In this document: positions 40,309 to 54,600 of the stretch, piece by piece | Numbering within the stretch: position 1 is the stretch's first letter | Layout: every line of letters begins with the position of its first letter | Origin: Corella eumyota | Lineage: Eukaryota > Chordata > Ascidiacea > Phlebobranchia > Corellidae | Length of the DNA stretch: 64,000 nt | Direction of reading: 5' to 3' | NCBI GenBank assembly: GCA_963082875.1 | Contig: OY720098.1 | Span: 8,556,001 to 8,620,000, forward strand | Position numbers and translations under genes: made by a program | Notes under the pieces: generated by a model | Told to the model about the DNA's origin: nothing | What the model saw: only the letters and a program-made list of their open reading frames with translations | Database searches by the model: none

Positions 40309-42803
40309 CAGGTCCAATTACCGTGTCTACAAAATATTTTTCGAAAATATTAATATTCATAAAAGTTATGAAACTTTTATTAAAAATTTATGAAATCTCA
40401 AAACCTAAAATTTTGTATTTTATTAGACGCGCATTGGCCTAACTAACATTCAAGATAAAACATTTCGCGAAAATTTTCAGTAAAACAAAAGTTTGAGGTA
40501 ATTTTTATTTTGGGTTTAATTAGGTCACGTGATATTTTTGGCCAATGATATTGCATACAATTTTTTTGAAAAAAAATTAAAAATTTTAAATCGAAAAATA
40601 ATTGTTGTGTTAGAACCGCACAGGTCCAATTACCGTGTTTACAAAATATTTTTCGAAAATATTAATATTCATAAAAGTTAGGAAACTTTTATTAAAAATT
40701 TATGAAATCTCAAAACCTAAAATTTTGTATTTTATTAGACGCGCATTGGCCTAACTAACATTCAAGATAAAACATTTCGCGAAAATTTTCAGTAAAACAA
40801 AAGTTTGAGGTAATTTTTATTTTGGGTTTAATTAGGTCACGTGATATTTTTGGCTAATGATATTGCATACAAATTTTTTGAAAAAAATAAAAAATTTTAA
40901 ATCGAAAAAAAATTGTTGTGTTAGAACCGCACAGGTCCAATTACCGTGTTTACAAAATATTTTTCGAAAATATTAATATTCATAAAAGTTATGAAACTTT
41001 TATTAAAAATTTATGAAATCTCAAAACCTAAAATTTTGTATTTTATTAGACGCGCATTGGCCTAACTAACATTCAAGATAAAACATTTCGCGAAAATTTT
41101 CAGTAAAACAAAAGTTTGAGGTAATTTTTATTTTGGTTTTCATTAGGTCACGTGATATTTTTGGCCAATGAGATTGCAAACAAATTTTTTGAAAAAAAAT
41201 AAAAAATTTTAAATCGAAAAATAATTGTTGTGTTAGAACCGCACAGGTCCAATTACCGTGTTTACAAAATATTTTTCGAAAATATTAATATTCATAAAAG
41301 TTATGAAACCTTTATTAAAAATTTATGAAATCTCAAAACCTAAAATTTTGTATTTTATTAGACGCGCATTGGCCTAACTAACATTCAAGATAAAACATTT
41401 CGCGAAAATTTTCAGTAAAACAAAAGTTTGAGGTAATTTTTATTTTGGGTTTAATTAGGTCACGTGATATTTTTGGCCAATGATATTGCATACAAATTTT
41501 TTGAAAAAAAATTAAAAATTTTAAATCGAAAAATAGTTGTTGTGTTAGAACCGCACAGGTCCAATTACCGTGTCTACAAAATATTTTTCGAAAATATTAA
41601 TATTCATAAAAGTTATGAAACTTTTATTAAAAATTTATGAAATCTCAAAACCTAAAATTTTGTATTTTATTAGACGCGCATTGGCCTAACTAACATTCAA
41701 GATAAAACATTTCGCGAAAATTTTCAGTAAAACAAAAGTTTGAGGTAATTTTTATTTTGGGTTTAATTAGGTCACGTGATATTTTTGGCCAATGATATTG
41801 CATACAATTTTTTTGAAAAAAAATTAAAAATTTTAAATCGAAAAATAATTGTTGTGTTAGAACCGCACAGGTCCAATTACCGTGTTTACAAAATATTTTT
41901 CGAAAATATTAATATTCATAAAAGTTAGGAAACTTTTATTAAAAATTTATGAAATCTCAAAACCTAAAATTTTGTATTTTATTAGACGCGCATTGGCCTA
42001 ACTAACATTCAAGATAAAACATTTCGCGAAAATTTTCAGTAAAACAAAAGTTTGAGGTAATTTTTATTTTGGGTTTAATTAGGTCACGTGATATTTTTGG
42101 CTAATGATATTGCATACAAATTTTTTGAAAAAAATAAAAAATTTTAAATCGAAAAAAAATTGTTGTGTTAGAACCGCACAGGTCCAATTACCGTGTTTAC
42201 AAAATATTTTTCGAAAATATTAATATTCATAAAAGTTATGAAACTTTTATTAAAAATTTATGAAATCTCAAAACCTAAAATTTTGTATTTTATTAGACGC
42301 GCATTGGCCTAACTAACATTCAAGATAAAACATTTCGCGAAAATTTTCAGTAAAATAAAAGTTTGAGGTAATTTTTATTTTGGTTTTCATTAGGTCACGT
42401 GATATTTTTGGCCAATGAGATTGCAAACAAATTTTTTGAAAAAAAATAAAAAATTTTAAATCGAAAAATAATTGTTGTGTTAGAACCGCACAGGTCCAAT
42501 TACCGTGTTTACAAAATATTTTTCGAAAATATTAATATTCATAAAAGTTATGAAACCTTTATTAAAAATTTATGAAATCTCAAAACCTAAAATTTTGTAT
42601 TTTATTAGACGCGCATTGGCCTAACTAACATTCAAGATAAAACATTTCGCGAAAATTTTCAGTAAAACAAAAGTTTGAGGTAATTTTTATTTTGGGTTTA
42701 ATTAGGTCACATGATATTTTTGGCCAATGATATTGCATACAAATTTTTTGAAAAAAAATTAAAAATTTTAAATCGAAAAATAGTTGTTGTGTTAGAACCG
42801 CAC
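40309..42803 (+). repeat. Higher-order repeat: 4-unit block, two copies
   Basis: Marker variants recur 1247 bases apart: GTGTCTACAAAAT at about 40324 and 41571, and GTTAGGAAAC at about 40677 and 41924. This shows that a block of four monomers was duplicated as one piece. Confidence 0.8.
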
Positions 42804-45800
42804 AGGTCCAATTACCGTGTTTACAAAATATTTTTTGAAAATATTAATATTCATAAAAGTTATGAAACTTTTATTAAAAATTTATGAAATCTCAAAACCT
42901 AAAATTTTGTATTTTATTAGACGCGCATTGGCCTAACTAACATTCAAGATAAAACATTTCGCGAAAATTTTCAGTAAATCAAAAGTTTGAGGTAGTTTTT
43001 ATTTTGGGTTTAATTAGGTCACGTGATATTTTTGGCCAATGATATTGCATACAAATTTTTTGAAAAAAAATTTTAAATTTTAAATCGAAAAATAATTGTT
43101 GTGTTAGAACCGCACAGGTCCAATTACCGTGTTTACAAAATATTTTTCGAAAATATTAATATTCATAAAAGTTATGAAACTTTTATTAAAAATTTATGAA
43201 ATCTCAAAACCTAAAATTTTGTATTTTATTAGACGCGCATTGGCCTAACTAACATTCAAGATAAAACATTTCGCGAAAATTTTCAGTAAAACAAAAGTTT
43301 GAGGTAATTTTTATTCTGGGTTTAATTAGGTCACGTGATATTTTTGGCCAATGAGATTGCAAACAAATTTTTTGAAAAAAAATAAAAACTTTTAAATCGA
43401 AAAATAATTGTTGTGTTAGAACCGCACAGGTCCAATTACCGTGTTTACAAAATATTTTTCGAAAATATTAATATTCATAAAAGTTATGAAACTTTTATTA
43501 AAAATTTATGAAATCTCAAAACCTAAAATTTTGTATTTTATTAGACGCGCATTGGCCTAACTAACATTCAAGATAAAACATTTCGCGAAAATTTTCAGTA
43601 AAACAAAAGTTTGAGGTAATTTTTATTTTGGGTTTAATTAGGTCACGTGATATTTTTGGCCAATGATATTGCATACAAATTTTTTTAAAAAATTAAAAAT
43701 TTTAAATCGAAAAATAGTTGTTGTGTTAGAACCGCACAGGTCCAATTACCGTGTTTACAAAATATTTTTTGAAAATATTAATATTCATAAAAGTTATGAA
43801 ACTTTTATTAAAAATTTATGAAATCTCAAAACCTAAAATTTTGTATTTTATTAGACGCGCATTGGCCTAACTAACATTCAAGATAAAACATTTCGCGAAA
43901 ATTTTCAGTAAATCAAAAGTTTGAGGTAGTTTTTATTTTGGGTTTAATTAGGTCACGTGATATTTTTGGCCAATGATATTGCATACAAATTTTTTGAAAA
44001 AAAATTTAAAATTTAAAATCGAAAAATAATTGTTGTGTTAGAACCGCACAGGTCCAATTACCGTGTTTACAAAATATTTTTCGAAAATATTAATATTCAT
44101 AAAAGTTATGAAACTTTTATTAAAAATTTATGAAATCTCAAAACCTAAAATTTTGTATTTTATTAGACGCGCATTGGCCTAACTAACATTCAAGATAAAA
44201 CATTTCGTGAAAATTTTTAGTAAAACAAAAGTTTGAGGTAATTTTTATTTTGGGTTTTCATTAGGTCACGTGATATTTTTGGCCAATGAGATTGCAAACA
44301 AATTTTTTGAAAAAAAATAAAAAATTTTAAATCGAAAAATAATTGTTGTGTTAGAACCGCACAGGTCTAATTACCGTGTTTACAAAATATTTTTCGAAAA
44401 TATTAATATTCATAAAAGTTATGAAACCTTTATTAAAAATTTATGAAATCTCAAAACCTAAAATTTTGTATTTTATTAGACGCGCATTGGCCTAACTAAC
44501 ATTCAAGATAAAACATTTCGCGAAAATTTTCAGTAAAACAAAAGTTTGAGGTAATTTTTTATTTTGGTCTTCATTAGGTCACGTGATATTTTTGGCCAAT
44601 GAGATTGCATACAAATTTTTAAAAAAAATTAAAAATTTTAAATCGAAAATTAATTGTTGTGTTAGAACCGCACAGGTCCAATTACCGTGTTTACAAAATA
44701 TTTTTCGAAAATATTAATATTCATAAAAGTTATGAAACTTTTATTAAAAATTTATGAAATCTCAAAACCTAAAATTTTGTATTTTATTAGACGCGCATTG
44801 GCCTAACTAACATTCAAGATAAAACATTTCGCGAAAATTTTCAGTAAAACAAAAGTTTGAGGTAATTTTTATTTTGGGTTTAATTAGGTCACGTGATATT
44901 TTTGGCTAATGATATTGCATACAAATTTTTTGAAAAAAATAAAAAATTTTAAATCGAAAAAAAATTGTTGTGTTAGAACCGCACAGGTCCAATTACCGTG
45001 TTTACAAAATATTTTTCGAAAATATCAATATTCATAAAAGTTATGAAACTTTTATTAAAAACTTATGAAATCTCAAAACCTAAAATTTTGTATTTTATTA
45101 GACGCGCATTGGCCTAACTAACATTCAAGATAAAACATTTCGCGAAAATTTTCAGTAAAACAAAAGTTTGAGGTAATTTTTATTTTGGGTTTAATTAGGT
45201 CACGTGATATTTTTGGCTAATGATATTGCATACAAATTTTTTGAAAAAAATAAAAAATTTTAAATCGAAAAAAAATTGTTGTGTTAGAACCGCACAGGTC
45301 CAATTACCGTGTTTACAAAATATTTTTCGAAAATATTAATATTCATAAAAGTTATGAAACTTTTATTAAAAATTTATGAAATCTCAAAACCTAAAATTTT
45401 GTATTTTATTAGACGCGCATTGGTCTAACATTCAAGATAAAACATTTCGCGAAAATTTTCAGTAAAACAAAAGTTTGAGGTAATTTTTTATTTTGGGTTT
45501 AATTAGGTCACGTGATATTTTTGGCTAATGATATTGCATACAGATTTTTTGAAAAAAATAAAAAATTTTAAATCGAAAAAAAATTGTTGTGTTAGAACCG
45601 CACAGGTCCAATTACCGTGTTTACAAAATATTTTTCGAAAATATTAATATTCATAAAAGTTATGAAACCTTTATTAAAAATTTATGAAATCTCAAAACCT
45701 AAAATTTTGTATTTTATTAGACGCGCATTGGCCTAACTAACATTCAAGATAAAACATTTCGCGAAAATTTTCAGTAAAACAAAAGTTTGAGGTAATTTTT

Positions 45801-45899
45801 TATTTTGGTCTTCATTAGGTCACGTGATATTTTTGGCCAATGAGATTGCATACAAATTTAAAAAAAAAATAAAAAATTTTAAATCGAAAAATAATTGTT

Positions 45900-48800
45900 G
45901 TGTTAGAACCGCACAGGTCCAATTACCGTGTTTACAAAATATTTTTCGAAAATATTAATATTCATAAAAGTTATGAAACTTTTATTAAAAATTTATGAAA
46001 TCTCAAAACCTAAAATTTTGTATTTTATTAGACGCGCATTGGCCTAACTAACATTCAAGATAAAACATTTCGCGAAAATTTTCAGTAAAACAAAAGTTTG
46101 AGGTAGTTTTTATTTTGGGTTTAATTAGGTCACGTGATATTTTTGGCCAATGATATTGCATACAAATTTTTTGAAAAAAAATTTTAAATTTTAAATCGAA
46201 AAATAATTGTTGTGTTAGAACCGCACAGGTCCAATTACCGTGTTTACAAAATATTTTTCGAAAATATTAATATTCATAAAAGTTATGAAACTTTTATTAA
46301 AAATTTATGAAATCTCAAAACCTAAAATTTTGTATTTTATTAGACGCGCATTGGCCTAACTAACATTCAAGATAAAACATTTCGTGAAAATTTTTAGTAA
46401 AACAAAAGTTTGAGGTAATTTTTATTTTGGGTTTTCATTAGGTCACGTGATATTTTTGGCCAATGAGATTGCAAACAAATTTTTTGAAAAAAAATAAAAA
46501 ATTTTAAATCGAAAAATAATTGTTGTGTTAGAACCGCACAGGTCCAATTACCGTGTTTACAAAATATTTTTCGAAAATATTAATATTCATAAAAGTTATG
46601 AAACCTTTATTAAAAATTTATGAAATCTCAAAACCTAAAATTTTGTATTTTATTAGACGCGCATTGGCCTAACTAACATTCAAGATAAAACATTTCGCGA
46701 AAATTTTCAGTAAAACAAAAGTTTGAGGTAATTTTTTATTTTGGTCTTCATTAGGTCACGTGATATTTTTGGCCAATGAGATTGCATACAAATTTTTAAA
46801 AAAAATTAAAAATTTTAAATCGAAAATTAATTGTTGTGTTAGAACCGCACAGGTCCAATTACCGTGTTTACAAAATATTTTTCGAAAATATTAATATTCA
46901 TAAAAGTTATGAAACTTTTATTAAAAATTTATGAAATCTCAAAACCTAAAATTTTGTATTTTATTAGACGCGCATTGGCCTAACTAACATTCAAGATAAA
47001 ACATTTCGCGAAAATTTTCAGTAAAACAAAAGTTTGAGGTAATTTTTATTTTGGTTTTCATTAGGTCACGTGATATTTTTGGCCAATGAGATTGCAAACA
47101 AATTTTTAAAAAAAAAAAAAAAATTTTAAATCGAAAAATAATTGTTGTGTTAGAACCGCACAGGTCCAATTACCGTGTTTACAAAATATTTTTCGAAAAT
47201 ATTAATATTCATAAAAGTTATGAAACTTTTATTAAAAATTTATGAAATCTCAAAACCTAAAATTTTGTATTTTATTAGACGCGCATTGGTCTAACATTCA
47301 AGATAAAACATTTCGCGAAAATTTTCAGTAAAACAAAAGTTTGAGGTAATTTTTTATTTTGGGTTTAATTAGGTCACGTGATATTTTTGGCTAATGATAT
47401 TGCATACAAATTTTTTTAAAAAAATAAAAAATTTTAAATCGAAAAAAAATTGTTGTGTTAGAACCGCACAGGTCCAATTACCGTGTTTACAAAATATTTT
47501 TCGAAAATATTAATATTCATAAAAGTTATGAAACTTTTATTAAAAATTTATGAAATCTCAAAACCTAAAATTTTGTATTTTATTAGACGCGCATTGGCCT
47601 AACTAACATTCAAGATAAAACATTTCGCGAAAATTTTCAGTAAAACAAAAGTTTGAGGTAGTTTTTATTTTGGGTTTAATTAGGTCACGTGATATTTTTG
47701 GCCAATGATATTGCATACAAATTTTTTGAAAAAAAATTTTAAATTTTAAATCGAAAAATAATTGTTGTGTTAGAACCGCACAGGTCCAATTACCGTGTTT
47801 ACAAAATATTTTTCGAAAATATTAATATTCATAAAAGTTATGAAACTTTTATTAAAAATTTATGAAATCTCAAAACCTAAAATTTTGTATTTTATTAGAC
47901 GCGCATTGGCCTAACTAACATTCAAGATAAAACATTTCGTGAAAATTTTTAGTAAAACAAAAGTTTGAGGTAATTTTTATTTTGGGTTTTCATTAGGTCA
48001 CGTGATATTTTTGGCCAATGAGATTGCAAACAAATTTTTTGAAAAAAAATAAAAAATTTTAAATCGAAAAATAATTGTTGTGTTAGAACCGCACAGGTCC
48101 AATTACCGTGTTTACAAAATATTTTTCGAAAATATTAATATTCATAAAAGTTATGAAACCTTTATTAAAAATTTATGAAATCTCAAAACCTAAAATTTTG
48201 TATTTTATTAGACGCGCATTGGCCTAACTAACATTCAAGATAAAACATTTCGCGAAAATTTTCAGTAAAACAAAAGTTTGAGGTAATTTTTTATTTTGGT
48301 CTTCATTAGGTCACGTGATATTTTTGGCCAATGAGATTGCATACAAATTTTTAAAAAAAATTAAAAATTTTAAATCGAAAATTAATTGTTGTGTTAGAAC
48401 CGCACAGGTCCAATTACCGTGTTTACAAAATATTTTTCGAAAATATTAATATTCATAAAAGTTATGAAACTTTTATTAAAAATTTATGAAATCTCAAAAC
48501 CTAAAATTTTGTATTTTATTAGACGCGCATTGGCCTAACTAACATTCAAGATAAAACATTTCGCGAAAATTTTCAGTAAAACAAAAGTTTGAGGTAATTT
48601 TTATTTTGGTTTTCATTAGGTCACGTGATATTTTTGGCCAATGAGATTGCAAACAAATTTTTAAAAAAAAAAAAAAAATTTTAAATCGAAAAATAATTGT
48701 TGTGTTAGAACCGCACAGGTCCAATTACCGTGTTTACAAAATATTTTTCGAAAATATTAATATTCATAAAAGTTATGAAACTTTTATTAAAAATTTATGA

Positions 48801-49020
48801 AATCTCAAAACCTAAAATTTTGTATTTTATTAGACGCGCATTGGTCTAACATTCAAGATAAAACATTTCGCGAAAATTTTCAGTAAAACAAAAGTTTGAG
48901 GTAATTTTTTATTTTGGGTTTAATTAGGTCACGTGATATTTTTGGCTAATGATATTGCATACAAATTTTTTGAAAAAAATAAAAAATTTTAAATCGAAAA
49001 AAAATTGTTGTGTTAGAACC
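45900..49020 (+). repeat. Higher-order repeat: 5-unit block, two copies
   Basis: Offset of 1555 bases (five units). The variant GAGGTAGTTTTT is at about 46100 and 47655. A unit with a long A-run after GCAAACAAATTTTT is at about 47093 and 48648. A unit shortened at ATTGGTCTAACATTC is at about 47286 and 48841. Confidence 0.8.
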
Positions 49021-50579
49021 GCACAGGTCCAATTACCGTGTTTACAAAATATTTTTCGAAAATATTAATATTCATAAAAGTTATGAAACTTTTATTAAAA
49101 ATTTATGAAATCTCAAAACCTAAAATTTTGTATTTTATTAGACGCGCATTGGCCTAACTAACATTCAAGATAAAACATTTCGCGAAAATTTTCAGTAAAA
49201 CAAAAGTTTGAGGTAATTTTTATTTTGGGTTTTCATTAGGTCACGTGATATTTTTGGCCAATGAGATTGCAAACAAATTTTTTGAAAAAAAATAAAAAAT
49301 TTTAAATCGAAAAATAATTGTTGTGTTAGAACCGCACAGGTCCAATTACCGTGTTTACAAAATATTTTTCGAAAATATTAATATTCATAAAAGTTATGAA
49401 ACCTTTATTAAAAATTTATGAAATCTCAAAACCTAAAATTTTGTATTTTATTAGACGCGCATTGGCCTAACTAACATTCAAGATAAAACATTTCGCGAAA
49501 ATTTTCAGTAAAACAAAAGTTTGAGGTAATTTTTTATTTTGGTCTTCATTAGGTCACGTGATATTTTTGGCCAATGAGATCGCATACAAATTTTTAAAAA
49601 AAATAAAAAATTTTAAATCGAAAAATAATTGTTGTGTTAGAACCGCACAGGTCCAATTACCGTGTTTACAAAATATTTTTCGAAAATATTATTATTCATA
49701 AAAGTTATGAAACTTTTATTAAAAATTTATGAAATCTCAAAACCTAAAATTTTGTATTTTATTAGACGCGCATTGGCCTAACTAACATTCAAGATAAAAC
49801 ATTTTACAAAAATTTTCAGTAGAAAAAAAGTTTGAGATAATTTTTATTTTGGGTTTAATTAGGTCACGTGATATTTTTGGCCAATGAGATTGCAAACAAA
49901 TTTTTTGAAAAAAAATAAAAAATTTTAAATCAAAAACTAATTGTTGTGTTAGAACCGCACAGGTCCAATTACCGTGTTTACAAAATATTTTTCGAAAATA
50001 TTAATATTCATAAAAGTTATGAAACCTTTATTAAAAATTTATGAAATCTCAAAACCTAAAATTTTGTATTTTATTAGACGCGCATTGGCCTAACTAACAT
50101 TCAAGATAAAACATTTCGCGAAAATTTTCAGTAAAACAAAAGTTTGAGGTAATTTTTATTTTGGGTTTAATTAGGTCACGTGATATTTTTGGCTAATGAT
50201 ATTGCATACAAATTTTTTTAAAAAAATAAAAAATTTTAAATCGAAAAAAAATTGTTGTGTTAGAACCGCACAGGTCCAATTACCGTGTTTACAAAATATT
50301 TTTCGAAAATATTAATATTCATAAAAGTTATGAAACTTTTATTAAAAATTTATGAAATCTCAAAACCTAAAATTTTGTATTTTATTAGACGCGCATTGGC
50401 CTAACTAACATTCAAGATAAAACATTTCGCGAAAATTTTCAGTAAAACAAAAGTTTGAGGTAATTTTTATTTTGGTTTTCATTAGGTCACGTGATATTTT
50501 TGGCCAATGAGATTGCAAACAAATTTTTTGAAAAAAAATAAAAAATTTTAAATCGAAAAATAATTGTTGTGTTAGAACC

Positions 50580-53500
50580 GCACAGGTCCAATTACCGTGT
50601 TTACAAAATATTTTTCGAAAATATTAATATTCATAAAAGTTATGAAACCTTTATTAAAAATTTATGAAATCTCAAAACCTAAGATTTTGTATTTTATTAG
50701 ACGCGCATTGGCCTAACTAACATTCAAGATAAAACATTTCGCGAAAATTTTCAGTAAAACAAAAGTTTGAGGTAATTTTTATTTTGGTCTTCATTAGGTA
50801 TCGTGATATTTTTGACCAATGAGATTGCATATAAATTTTTAAAAAAAATAAAAAATTTTAAATCGAAAAATAATTGTTGTGTTAGAACCGCACAGGTCCA
50901 ATTACCGTGTTTACAAAATATTTTTCGAAAATATTAATATTCATAAAAGTTATGAAACTTTTATTAAAAATTTATGAAATCTCAAAACCTAAAATTTTGT
51001 ATTTTATTAGACGCGCATTGGCCTAACTAACATTCAAGATAAAACATTTCGCGAAAATTTTCAGTAAAACAAAAGTTTGAGGTAATTTTTATTTTGGTTT
51101 TTATTAGGTCACGTGATATTTTTGGCCAATGAGATTGCAAACAAATTTTTTGAAAAAAAATAAAAAATTTTAAATCGAAAAATAATTGTTGTGTTAGAAC
51201 CGCACAGGTCCAATTACCGTGTTTACAAAATATTTTTCGAAAATATTAATATTCATAAAAGTTATGAAACTTTTATTAAAAATTTATGAAATTTCAAAAC
51301 CTAAAATTTTGTATTTTATTAGACGCGCATTGGCCTAACTAACATTCAAGATAAAACATTTCGCGAAAATTTTTAGTAAAACAAAAGTTTGAGGTAATTT
51401 TTATTTTGGGTTTAATTAGGTCACGTGGTATTTTTGGCCAATGATATTGCATACAAATTTAAAAAAAAAAAATAAAAAATTTTAAATCGAAAAATAATTG
51501 TTGTGTTAGAACCACACAGGTCCAATTACCGTGTTTACAAAATATTTTTCGAAAATATTAATATTCATAAAAGTTATGAAACTTTTATTAAAAATTTATG
51601 AAATCTCAAAATCTGAAATTTTATATTTAATTAGGCGCGCATTGGCCTAACTAACATTCAAGATAAAACATTTTGCAAAAATTTTGAGTAGAACAAAAGT
51701 TTGAGATAATTTTTATTTTGGGTTTAATTAGATCACGTGATATTTTTGGCCTATGAGATTGCATACAAATTTTTTGAAAAAAATAAAAAATTTTAACTCG
51801 AAAAATAATTGTTGTGTTAGAACCGCACAGGTCCAATTACCGTGTTTACATAATATTTTTCGAAAATATTAATATTCATAAAAGTTATGAAACTTTTATT
51901 AAAAATTTATGAGATCTCAAAACCTAAAATTTTGTATTTTATTAGACGCGCATTGGCCTAACTAACATTCAAGATAAAACATTTCGCGAAAATTTTCAGT
52001 AAAACAAAAGTTTGAGGTAATTTTTATTTTGGGTTTAATTAGGTCACGTGATATTTTTGGCCAAAGATATTGCATACAAATTTTTTGAAAAAAATAAAAA
52101 ATTTTAAATCGAAAAATAATTGTTGTGTTAGAACCGCACAGGTCCAATTACCGTGTTTTCAAAATATTTTTCAAAAATATTAATATTCATAAAAGTTATG
52201 AAACTTTTATTAAAAATTTATGAAATCTCAAAACCTAAAATTTTGTATTTTATTAGACGCGCATTGGCCTAACTAACATTCAAGATAAAACATTTCGCGA
52301 AAATTTTCAGTAGAAAAAAAGTTTGAGATAATTTTTATTTTGGGTTTAATTAGGTCACGTGATATTTTTGGCCAATGAGATTGCAAACAAATTTTTTGAA
52401 AAAAAATAAAAAATTTTAAATCAAAAACTAATTGTTGTGTTAGAACCGCACAGGTCCAATTACCGTGTTTACAAAATATTTTTCGAAAATATTAATATTC
52501 ATAAAAGTTATGAAACCTTTATTAAAAATTTATGAAATCTCAAAACCTAAAATTTTGTATTTTATTAGACGCGCATTGGCCTAACTAACATTCAAGATAA
52601 AACATTTCGCGAAAATTTTCAGTAAAACAAAAGTTTGAGGTAATTTTTATTTTGGTCTTCATTAGGTCACGTGATATTTTTGGCCAATGAGATTGCATAC
52701 AAATTTTTAAAAAAAATAAAAAATTTTAAATCGAAAAATAATTGTTGTGTTAGAACCGCACAGGTCCAATTACCGTGTTTACAAAATATTTTTGGAAAAT
52801 ATTAATATTCATAAAAGTTATGAAACTTTTATTAAAAATTTATGAAATCTCAAAACCTAAAATTTTGTATTTTATTAGACGCGCATTGGCCTAACTAACA
52901 TTCAAGATAAAACATTTCGCGAAAATTTTCAGTAAAACAAAAGTTTGAGGTAATTTTTATTTTGGTCTTCATTAGGTCACGTGATATTTTTGACCAATGA
53001 GATTGCATATAAATTTTTAAAAAAAATAAAAAATTTTAAATCGAAAAATAATTGTTGTGTTAGAACCGCACAGGTCCAATTACCGTGTTTACAAAATATT
53101 TTTCGAAAATATTAATATTCATAAAAGTTATGAAACTTTTATTAAAAATTTATGAAATCTCAAAACCTAAAATTTTGTATTTTATTAGACGCGCATTGGC
53201 CTAACTAACATTCAAGATAAAACATTTCGCGAAAATTTTCAGTAAAACAAAAGTTTGAGGTAATTTTTATTTTGGTTTTTATTAGGTCACGTGATATTTT
53301 TGGCCAATGAGATTGCAAACAAATTTTTTGAAAAAAAATAAAAAATTTTAAATCGAAAAATAATTGTTGTGTTAGAACCGCACAGGTCCAATTACCGTGT
53401 TTACAAAATATTTTTCGAAAATATTAATATTCATAAAAGTTATGAAACTTTTATTAAAAATTTATGAAATCTCAAAACCTAAAATTTTGTATTTTATTAG

Positions 53501-54600
53501 ACGCGCATTGGCCTAACTAACATTCAAGATAAAACATTTCGCGAAAATTTTTAGTAAAACAAAAGTTTGAGGTAATTTTTATTTTGGGTTTAATTAGGTC
53601 ACGTGGTATTTTTGGCCAATGATATTGCATACAAATTTAAAAAAAAAAAATAAAAAATTTTAAATCGAAAAATAATTGTTGTGTTAGAACCACACAGGTC
53701 CAATTACCGTGTTTACAAAATATTTTTCGAAAATATTAATATTCATAAAAGTTATGAAACTTTTATTAAAAATTTATGAAATCTCAAAATCTGAAATTTT
53801 ATATTTAATTAGGCGCGCATTGGCCTAACTAACATTCAAGATAAAACATTTTGCAAAAATTTTGAGTAGAACAAAAGTTTGAGATAATTTTTATTTTGGG
53901 TTTAATTAGATCACGTGATATTTTTGGCCTATGAGATTGCATACAAATTTTTTGAAAAAAATAAAAAATTTTAACTCGAAAAATAATTGTTGTGTTAGAA
54001 CCGCACAGGTCCAATTACCGTGTTTACATAATATTTTTCGAAAATATTAATATTCATAAAAGTTATGAAACTTTTATTAAAAATTTATGAGATCTCAAAA
54101 CCTAAAATTTTGTATTTTATTAGACGCGCATTGGCCTAACTAACATTCAAGATAAAACATTTCGCGAAAATTTTCAGTAAAACAAAAGTTTGAGGTAATT
54201 TTTATTTTGGGTTTAATTAGGTCACGTGATATTTTTGGCCAAAGAGATTGCATACAAATTTTTTGAAAAAAATAAAAAATTTTAAATCGAAAAATAATTG
54301 TTGTGTTAGAACCGCACAGGTCCAATTACCGTGTTTTCAAAATATTTTTCAAAAATATTAATATTCATAAAAGTTATGAAACTTTTATTAAAAATTTATG
54401 AAATCTCAAAACCTAAAATTTTGTATTTTATTAGACGCGCATTGGCCTAACTAACATTCAAGATAAAACATTTCGCGAAAATTTTCAGTAAAACAAAAGT
54501 TTGAGGTAATTTTTATTTTGGGTTTAATTAGGTCACGTGATATTTTTGGCCAATGATATTGTATACAAATTTTTTAAAAAAAAATAACAAATTTTAAATC
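50580..54600 (+). repeat. Higher-order repeat: 7-unit block, two copies, with a third relative at 59-60.8 kb
   Basis: Offset of 2178 bases (seven units). Markers are CACGTGGTATTTTT at about 51423 and 53601, AATCTGAAATTTTATATTT at about 51610 and 53788, and TTTACATAATATT at about 51844 and 54022. The same run of variants appears again at an offset of 8406 (27 units) from the first copy, for example CACGTGGTATT at about 59829. The first three units of the whole array resemble the same variant trio. Confidence 0.8.
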